From SAR202 cluster bacterium Io17-Chloro-G6 (GTDB taxonomy: Bacteria > Chloroflexota > Dehalococcoidia > UBA3495), in contig MUCT01000007.1 in assembly GCA_002816585.1 (NCBI GenBank), positions 1 to 20,511 of the forward strand: DNA of 20,511 nucleotides, read 5' to 3'. Of this stretch, positions 16,061-20,511 are shown piece by piece; the first letter of the stretch is position 1, and each line of letters opens with the position of its first letter. The translations under genes and the position numbers were made by a program. Below the pieces are notes generated by a model. It searched no databases and was not told the DNA's origin. It saw nothing but the letters and a program-made list of their open reading frames with translations.

Positions 16061-16450
16061 ATGGCAAGTCAGCAGTACTCTCTATTGGTGGTTGATGACA
16101 ACGAAATGAACCGGGACATGCTGACCCGGCGCTTGGAACGCCAGGGCTACCGGGTGACAGTGGCAGTTGACGGCCGTCAGGCATTGGAAGTCTTGGACCG
16201 TGAAAATTTTAATCTGGTCCTTCTGGATATCATGCTTCCTGTAATCAACGGATATCAGGTGCTTGAGCAAATGAAGGCGGACCAGGCGTTAAGCCATATC
16301 CCGGTGATTATCACCACCGCCCTGGATGAAGCCGATGGCAAAGCGAAATGCATGGATTTGGGCGCTGAGGACTACCTAACCAAACCGTTTAACCCGGTCA
16401 CCTTGAAGAGCCGCATCAGCGACTGCCTCAACAGACACCATCGCGCCTAA
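16061..16450 (+). CDS. Single-domain response regulator (CheY-like receiver)
   Basis: This 129-residue receiver domain without an output domain has an acidic pocket Asp12-Asp13, phospho-acceptor Asp56 (LVLLDIMLP), switch Thr86 (ITTA) and Lys108 in the usual T-K-P-F context. All key residues are present, so it should be phosphorylatable. It begins 3 bases after the stop of the six-GAF kinase, a spacing typical of translational coupling, and is its likely partner. Without a DNA-binding or enzymatic domain it must act by protein-protein contact or as a phosphate relay. An intrinsic terminator candidate follows. Confidence in the family is very high; the downstream target is unknown. Confidence 0.95.
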   Translation: MASQQYSLLVVDDNEMNRDMLTRRLERQGYRVTVAVDGRQALEVLDRENFNLVLLDIMLPVINGYQVLEQMKADQALSHIPVIITTALDEADGKAKCMDLGAEDYLTKPFNPVTLKSRISDCLNRHHRA

Positions 16451-16451
16451 T

Positions 16452-16481
16452 CCTAAGGGTGGACCGAGCTTAGGTTTATTC
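16452..16481 (+). terminator. Intrinsic terminator candidate after the kinase-receiver pair
   Basis: CCTAAG and CTTAGG form a 6-bp stem, with a small inner GGT/ACC pairing, followed by TTTATTCT. It begins 2 bases after the receiver gene stop and would end the two-component transcript. Confidence 0.5.
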
Positions 16482-16627
16482 TCATCCGACTCTCTATTCG
16501 AGATGAGCAGTGCCTGTCGTTTCAGGCATCCACGAGTTCCCGGACCAATCCATTGCTATCACAGGTGGGCAGCCCAGAGCTTCTCTGTCGCTCGAAGTAT
16601 AGCGCCCAGTCTTACGTCATTAGAAGG

Positions 16628-16665
16628 AGTAGCGGGCGGGTACCGGTAATCATCGGCCCGCTACT
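16628..16665. terminator. Inverted repeat, possible end of the LLM-gene transcript
   Basis: AGTAGCGGGC (16628-16637) and GCCCGCTACT (16656-16665) are a perfect 10-bp inverted repeat just below the stop of the minus-strand oxidoreductase gene. On the minus strand only CCTTCTAAT follows, with no real T-run, so termination is uncertain. It may instead stabilise the 3' end. Confidence 0.4.
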
Positions 16666-16677
16666 GGGCTCAACTGT

Positions 16678-17823
16678 TCAGAGGACGGGCTCGCCCAATG
16701 ACCTGGGATTGATCGGAGTGGGCATCGCCTGAATTTCTGGGAGGACCTTCTCGGCGAAGAGCCTGAGGCTCTTTTCGGCCTTGTCCCTGGGCATACCGCC
16801 GTAAAACATGTGGATTACGACCTTTTCCAGGCTGATGGTCTGCTGCAAGGTCTTGATCCGGTCAATGATCTCGTCTGGGGTTCCGATGGGCTGGGTCGCA
16901 CGGCGTGCGGCGAAGCCGGCATCCGCGGTGCTTATATCGGCGTTCTGGCGTAAGAGGTATTCTTCGTAGCCATGTATGCCTTCGTAGCCAGGGTTGTTCC
17001 ATTCGAAGTAGTGGTGCTGGGCAGCGGTGAGCTGGTTGTGGAAATAAACCCAGCCCTCTTCGGCTTCCTCCGCAGTCTCGGCGCAATACATCCACAAAAG
17101 GGTGGTGGGCTGGTCGGGCGGGAGGCCGAGTTCGCTTCGAATTGTGTTGAATCTTCGCACCTTATCAACCATCTCGTTGACGTCGTCGCCTGCCACGAAC
17201 ATCTGTCCTAAGCCGTTCTCAGCCGCCATTCTGGCTGATGCCTCCGTCGTAAACGCCACCTTGATATTGTTGGTCAGGTCGCCCTTATGCCGGGCTTGAG
17301 GCCGGATAGTGGTCGGCGGGATATTGTAGACCTCGCCCTGAAATTCGAAACGCTCCGCGCCGTCAGCGGCCTTAATGGCATTGATCACGTCATAGAAGTA
17401 CTTGTGTGATTGCTCTATTGGATAGCCGAGGGAAGCGTACTCGTGTGGTGCGATGCCACGGCCGATGCCCAGGTGAAGACGCCGGCCCTTTAACAGGATG
17501 TCGAGCATGGAGATCTCGTGGGCCAGCCGAACCGGATTCCACCAAGGAGCGACTATCACCGCAGTACCCACATCGACTCGACTGGTGCGGCCCGCCCAAT
17601 ATGCCAAGTATTGCAATGGATTCGGCTGCATCGAGTAGGCGGAACCGTAGTGTTCGGTGGCCCAGATCGAGTCAAAGCCTAGGGGCTCGATCAGTTCCCC
17701 CATGTAGAGGGTGTTGTCCATATTCTGGGCGTCCGAGACCGTCGGCGGGCGGTTGTAGTCTCCCTCCATCAAACGGTCCCAGTCACCTTGGTTGTACCCA
17801 GTGACCATTACTCCACAATGCAT
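16678..17823 (-). CDS. LLM-class flavin-dependent oxidoreductase (luciferase-like monooxygenase)
   Basis: This 381-residue TIM-barrel flavoprotein is of the bacterial luciferase superfamily, whose members use FMNH2 or F420H2 to oxidise or reduce small organic substrates. Typical segments are LIEPLGFDSIWATEHYG near 45-61, TSRVDVGTAVIVAPWWNPVRLAHEISMLDILLKGR near 80-114, the phosphate-contacting GIGRGIAPHEYASLGYP near 118-134 and a C-terminal IGTPDEIIDRI motif. A GGAGGAGA ribosome binding site precedes the ATG by about 10 bases. No signal peptide is present, so it is cytoplasmic. It lies downstream of a decayed acyl-CoA-dehydrogenase-type flavoprotein gene on the same strand, suggesting a former two-enzyme catabolic cluster. 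Cofactor (FMN or F420) and substrate cannot be told from sequence. Confidence 0.93.
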   Translation of the reverse strand: MHCGVMVTGYNQGDWDRLMEGDYNRPPTVSDAQNMDNTLYMGELIEPLGFDSIWATEHYGSAYSMQPNPLQYLAYWAGRTSRVDVGTAVIVAPWWNPVRLAHEISMLDILLKGRRLHLGIGRGIAPHEYASLGYPIEQSHKYFYDVINAIKAADGAERFEFQGEVYNIPPTTIRPQARHKGDLTNNIKVAFTTEASARMAAENGLGQMFVAGDDVNEMVDKVRRFNTIRSELGLPPDQPTTLLWMYCAETAEEAEEGWVYFHNQLTAAQHHYFEWNNPGYEGIHGYEEYLLRQNADISTADAGFAARRATQPIGTPDEIIDRIKTLQQTISLEKVVIHMFYGGMPRDKAEKSLRLFAEKVLPEIQAMPTPINPRSLGEPVL

Positions 17824-17853
17824 TAATGTTCTTCTCCTCCAACAGATGCTGCA

Positions 17854-17870
17854 GGTCCGGAACTCGGACC
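17854..17870. other. Short hairpin in the leader of the LLM gene
   Basis: GGTCCG and CGGACC are a perfect 6-bp inverted repeat around 5 bases, about 30 bases upstream of the oxidoreductase start. It could be an RNA hairpin in the 5' leader or a small operator. The 188-base gap between this gene and the pseudogene otherwise shows only a possible TATACT box (17905-17910) without a matching -35. Confidence 0.25.
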
Positions 17871-18011
17871 CTAATTTCCTACAAAAGTAACGACCTGGCC
17901 TATGAGTATAACCGTTCCTCCGGGCAGACGCCGAGCATTTGTGAACAAGGCTCCTCCAGCCACCTACCAGCCGGAAGCTCCCGGAGTCAAACCCAACAGC
18001 GCCTGTCCTCC

Positions 18012-18632
18012 CTACTCGAAGTTGGAGTGCAGGGCGGCTATGTGTTGGCCTGCCGTGTGGCGGTCTCGAAAGAAGAGCTCCAAGGCGTTGTTTTGGTGGA
18101 TGGCGTTGGTGCCCGCTGCGTAGAACAGCATGTCCACGGCCTTAACCAACTCGCGCACAGCGTGGGTGATGGCCAGCCTTGCCTGCAAGACCTGAGGCCC
18201 GGGGTCCAAGGCTCCCTGGAGCGACGACTCCCACGACGTGCCCACAGTAGCCAACATGTAGGCCCGCGCTCCGCTGATTATGGCCTCGGCCTCCTCCACC
18301 GTGGTCTGCACCGGCGTTCGGTGGCGCAGCAACGCCGGTGAGTTTGTCGACTCCGACTCGGTGACACGGCGCTGGCCACGAACGAGCACCAGCCCACCGA
18401 GCCGTCGACCCTCGAAAGCTCTTCAACGGCCCGGAAGGCAGTGATTGGGTCGGTCTCCGGTCCGCCGATGACCCTGGGAACATATAGTTGAAACAGGCCC
18501 GCCTGCGCCATGGACCTCGGTTAATGAGTCTGGCGACCCGCATCGGGACTGGATCTCGTCCTTGGCCGCCTGGATCTGGGGCGCCAGGGCGCTGGCGGCG
18601 GCCACCGGGTCATCGGTATCGGTGCGCGTCAT
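18012..18632 (-). pseudogene. Decayed acyl-CoA dehydrogenase-family flavoprotein (HsaA/DszC-like)
   Basis: Three minus-strand frames together give the two ends of one acyl-CoA-dehydrogenase-type protein. The N-terminus MTRTDTDDPVAAASALAP starts at ATG 18632. A one-base insertion near 18512 shifts the frame to MAQAGLFQLYVPRVIGG and ELSRVDGSVGWCSF, the usual helical N-domain. After about residue 95 the sequence jumps, near 18360-18375, to the C-terminal helical domain: TPVQTTVEEAEAIISGARAY, then THAVRELVKAVDMLFYAAG and FFRDRHTAGQHIA, ending at 18012. The whole middle beta domain, roughly 190 residues of a protein normally near 390-400, is missing. The gene is therefore dead unless the C-terminal part is expressed alone. 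Intact relatives are flavin-dependent monooxygenases or dehydrogenases. Confidence 0.85.
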
Positions 18633-18644
18633 TTATCTATTATT

Positions 18645-18664
18645 AACCCGACTCGGACCGGGTT
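18645..18664. other. Hairpin between the BNR gene and the pseudogene
   Basis: AACCCG and CGGGTT pair perfectly over 6 bp around an 8-base loop, 31 bases past the stop of the Asp-box gene on the minus strand. AATAATAG, not a T-run, follows, so it is at best a weak terminator or an mRNA 3'-end structure. Confidence 0.3.
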
Positions 18665-18695
18665 GGGATATTTAGCTTGGACCGGTGTATGCCGC

Positions 18696-19685
18696 CTAAG
18701 CCGAGGTGCAGGCGATGGCCTTGACGCTGCCGGCCATCTCGGGAAGCACGTGGGCGGACCAAGTCTGGCCGCCGTCGCGGGTACCGAAAACCTCGCCTTT
18801 CCTCGTGCAGAAGTACACCTGCTCTGGGGCGCGTTCGTTGACCGCCACCCCGAACGTGGTGCTGGCGGGGTTGACTCCCTTGTCGAAGCGTTCCCAAGTG
18901 TCGCCCTGGTCTACGGACCTCATGACGCCGCCTTGCTCGCTGCCGAAATTCATTCCCACGCAGGCGTACAGAGTGTCGGGGTCGCTGGGCGAGGACTCCA
19001 CGCCTCTGGAGTACTGGATGTCCGAGAACTTTTCAAAGTTCAAGTTGTCCCAGTTCGCCCCCCGGTCGCGGCTCCGCCATACTCCGGTGCGGTTAGAGAT
19101 GAACACTGCTGAAGAATCGGCTGCGCCCACTGTGACTCCATGAAGGTCCATGAGGTCAACGTCGCCGTCGAATTCTTTGTTCACGATCGTCCAAGTCTTG
19201 CCGCCGTCGGCGCTATGGGCGGCTCCTCCGACCTCAAGAGCTGCATACATCTGGTCGGGGTTAGCCGCCTCGATGCCGATGCCCAGAATGCGGGTGGCGA
19301 AGGCCATCTGGACCGAATCTTGGTTGATGATAGTGGCCAGATGGTCCCAATTCCCGCCGCCGTCGGTAGATTTGAAGACCTCGCTGCCTTCGGTGCCCAA
19401 GAATATGGTATTAGGGTCGTTTGGATGGAACTTTATCGACCAAACATGGCGGCCCTCGGCCATATTCATGCGCTCAAAGCTGTCGCCGCCGTCCTTAGAT
19501 CGGTAAACGCCGCGCTGGGTGCCCACGAAGATGGTCTTGGCGTCTTTAGGGTGTATGGCGATGGCCCGCACCTGGGGCGAAGGAGGCATGCCCTTGGCGA
19601 GCTTCTCCCATCTGCCATCGGATTCCTCTTTCCGGTAGAGACCGTCCGCTTCCGCGCCGACATAGATCAACGTCTTTCCTGGCAT
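18696..19685 (-). CDS. Asp-box (BNR) beta-propeller protein, sialidase/sortilin-like repeats
   Basis: This repeat protein has at least six Asp-box motifs of the S/T-x-D-x-G-x-x-W/F type: SKDGGDSF, STDGGGNW, SADGGKTW, SRDRGANW, SVDQGDTW and TRDGGQTW, plus a degenerate ESDGRW near the start. Blades repeat every 45-55 residues with phrases such as V-R-A-I-A-I-H-P-K-D and T-I-F-V-G-T, pointing to a six- or seven-bladed propeller. The start chosen is ATG 19685 (MPGKTLIYVG) because GGAGG lies 8 bases before it; an upstream extension to 19886 has no propeller sequence or ribosome site. That gives 329 residues with no signal peptide, so it is probably cytoplasmic. Sialidase catalytic Arg triad residues are not apparent. 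A binding or scaffolding role is more likely than glycosidase activity. Confidence 0.85.
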   Translation of the reverse strand: MPGKTLIYVGAEADGLYRKEESDGRWEKLAKGMPPSPQVRAIAIHPKDAKTIFVGTQRGVYRSKDGGDSFERMNMAEGRHVWSIKFHPNDPNTIFLGTEGSEVFKSTDGGGNWDHLATIINQDSVQMAFATRILGIGIEAANPDQMYAALEVGGAAHSADGGKTWTIVNKEFDGDVDLMDLHGVTVGAADSSAVFISNRTGVWRSRDRGANWDNLNFEKFSDIQYSRGVESSPSDPDTLYACVGMNFGSEQGGVMRSVDQGDTWERFDKGVNPASTTFGVAVNERAPEQVYFCTRKGEVFGTRDGGQTWSAHVLPEMAGSVKAIACTSA

Positions 19686-20062
19686 ATCCATTCCCTCCGG
19701 GTGAAATTTCCAGTGGCTCCAGCCTAGGAATGGGGTAGTTTTGCGCAGACCGGCCTCCCTTGTCAATCGGTAGGCGGTATGGTGCGTGCGCCGGTACAAC
19801 CAGGATTCCTGGACCTGCTTGCCGGTGGAGTGGAAGGCCATGGCTTCGACCAATATCGACGCAAATTCTTTGGAATGATGAACCAAAAGCGGTCACGTTA
19901 TGCCTGCGGATAGGGTCAAGGGCATTTCTATTTGCGTATCCGCAAGACATTAAGCGCAATTGTAACTATGATTTACAGTGGTGATGCCATGGGTTAATCC
20001 CCCGTGGCTGTGGTCGTGAGCGCGTGTCGCGGTGAACAAAAAGAAGGACTGTACATCTCCAT
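19686..20062. other. Divergent intergenic region between the BNR gene and the receiver gene
   Basis: This 377-base gap separates the minus-strand propeller gene from the plus-strand receiver gene. A minus-strand TTGACA (19766-19761) lacks a convincing -10. TGCGGATA and TATCCGCA form an inverted repeat at about 19914-19944, and CCATGGG/CCCGTGG a small hairpin at about 19987-20006. The open frame to 19886 looks non-coding. No RNA gene was recognised. Confidence 0.4.
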
Positions 20063-20434
20063 ATGACAAAAATCTTAGTTGTTGACGATGAAGAAGACAT
20101 CGTCAACTTGCTGGTTGACGACCTATCGGACGAAGGGTTCGATGTAATCACTGCGGATAACGGGGCCACGGCTCTGGACCGGATCTACCGGGAGCAGCCG
20201 GACATAGTGTTGCTCGATCTGATGATGCCGGTCTTGAACGGGTATGAGGTCCTTCAAAAGCTAAGAAGCCACGAAACGACGAAGCATCTGCCGGTGATAA
20301 TGCTTACCGCCGTTTCTCCTGCCGAAGGGGAGCAAGCCGCTCTTCGTTTGGGCGCGAACCACTACGTGACCAAGGTTTGGGAACCAGGCACCCTCCAGGC
20401 GGTGATCAAGGTCGCCCTCAGAGCTTGTGAGTAA
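20063..20434 (+). CDS. Stand-alone response regulator receiver
   Basis: This 123-residue CheY-like domain has acidic Asp8-Asp9, phospho-acceptor Asp52 (IVLLDLMMP), switch Thr82 (LTA) and Lys104. The residue after the lysine is Val105-Trp106 (TKVWEPGTL) rather than the nearly invariant Pro-Phe, so the cis-proline that shapes the alpha5 face is absent. There is no output domain. No kinase is adjacent upstream; a gene starting 11 bases after the stop runs off the window and could be its partner. AAGAAGGA lies about 14 bases before the ATG, which is long for a ribosome binding site. The domain is certain; partner and function are unknown. Confidence 0.93.
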   Translation: MTKILVVDDEEDIVNLLVDDLSDEGFDVITADNGATALDRIYREQPDIVLLDLMMPVLNGYEVLQKLRSHETTKHLPVIMLTAVSPAEGEQAALRLGANHYVTKVWEPGTLQAVIKVALRACE

Positions 20435-20445
20435 ATCGGTTTGTT

Positions 20446-20511
20446 ATGCCTTCCCGTGCTGACCCGGAAATGAGGATAATAGAGGAAACTGGCGCCTTGG
20501 GGGAAGTGATG
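20446..20511 (+). CDS. Partial ORF running off the window
   Basis: An ATG at 20446, 11 bases after the receiver gene stop, opens a frame that stays open for 22 codons to the last base. The other two frames on this strand hit stops in the same stretch. The visible peptide begins MPSRADPEMRIIEETGALGE; it is too short to classify. The tight spacing suggests an operon with the receiver gene. Confidence 0.4.
   Translation, partial: MPSRADPEMRIIEETGALGEVM

Noticed and set aside
17826..18341. 171-codon plus-strand ORF opposite the pseudogene and LLM leader
   Set aside because: The minus strand here encodes a recognisable flavoprotein C-terminus; the plus translation is Gln/Arg/Ser-rich and unlike a protein.
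19140..19727. 195-codon plus-strand ORF opposite the propeller gene
   Set aside because: Periodic codons of the Asp-box repeats keep this frame open by chance; it has no ribosome site and no motif.
19686..19886. 67-codon N-terminal extension of the Asp-box protein
   Set aside because: No ribosome site at the upstream ATG and no propeller or signal-peptide character, while the internal ATG has GGAGG at ideal spacing.
1..20511. CRISPR array, integrase, transposase or toxin-antitoxin module
   Set aside because: No regularly spaced short repeats and no matching protein motifs were seen in any frame.

Overview
The window looks like a chromosomal segment of an uncultivated Chloroflexota bacterium, in the Dehalococcoidia/SAR202 neighbourhood. 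This is inferred from gene content: a Thermus-like type-2 IleRS, a Thr/Pro-rich lipoprotein, multi-GAF sensor kinases, a luciferase-like monooxygenase beside a remnant of the acyl-CoA-dehydrogenase-type flavoprotein family, and a small retropepsin-like protein. Taxonomy was not tested by any search. No rRNA, tRNA, CRISPR, insertion sequence or phage gene was seen.

Left part (1-9.55 kb), minus strand. A consensus promoter at 9512-9541 drives a TPP riboswitch (9334-9444) and an intrinsic terminator (9279-9314). These control a thiamin-precursor salvage operon: thiZ (ATPase), thiX (permease), thiY (binding lipoprotein), a GYD-domain gene, tenA, thiD and a degenerate aspartic-protease-like gene. 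The pathway reads as import of a formylated or amino pyrimidine, hydrolysis to HMP by TenA, then phosphorylation to HMP-PP by ThiD. TenA lacks the usual catalytic cysteine, and no separate deformylase gene is visible. A pair of REP-like hairpins (4001-4102) closes the operon. Next comes ileS, which has its own probable -10 box and carries the unusual GIHH form of the HIGH motif. It is followed by a Pro/Thr-rich lipoprotein ORF at the window edge.

Middle part (9.6-16.5 kb), plus strand. A second consensus promoter (9622-9650), divergent from the thi promoter, drives an HMG-CoA-lyase-like TIM-barrel gene that ends in a perfect intrinsic terminator. A 193-aa protein of unknown function follows. 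Then comes a very large sensor histidine kinase with six tandem GAF domains, interrupted in the third GAF by a frameshift at about 13491-13508, and a single-domain response regulator 3 bases downstream.

Right part (16.6-20.5 kb). On the minus strand are a seven-bladed-propeller-type Asp-box (BNR) protein, a decayed acyl-CoA-dehydrogenase-family pseudogene missing its middle, and an LLM-class flavin oxidoreductase. On the plus strand, at the far end, are another stand-alone receiver-domain protein and the first codons of a gene that runs off the window.

The most notable points are the GIHH IleRS, the Cys-less TenA in a riboswitch-controlled salvage operon, the frameshifted six-GAF kinase, and the REP-like pair whose stems show compensatory base changes.
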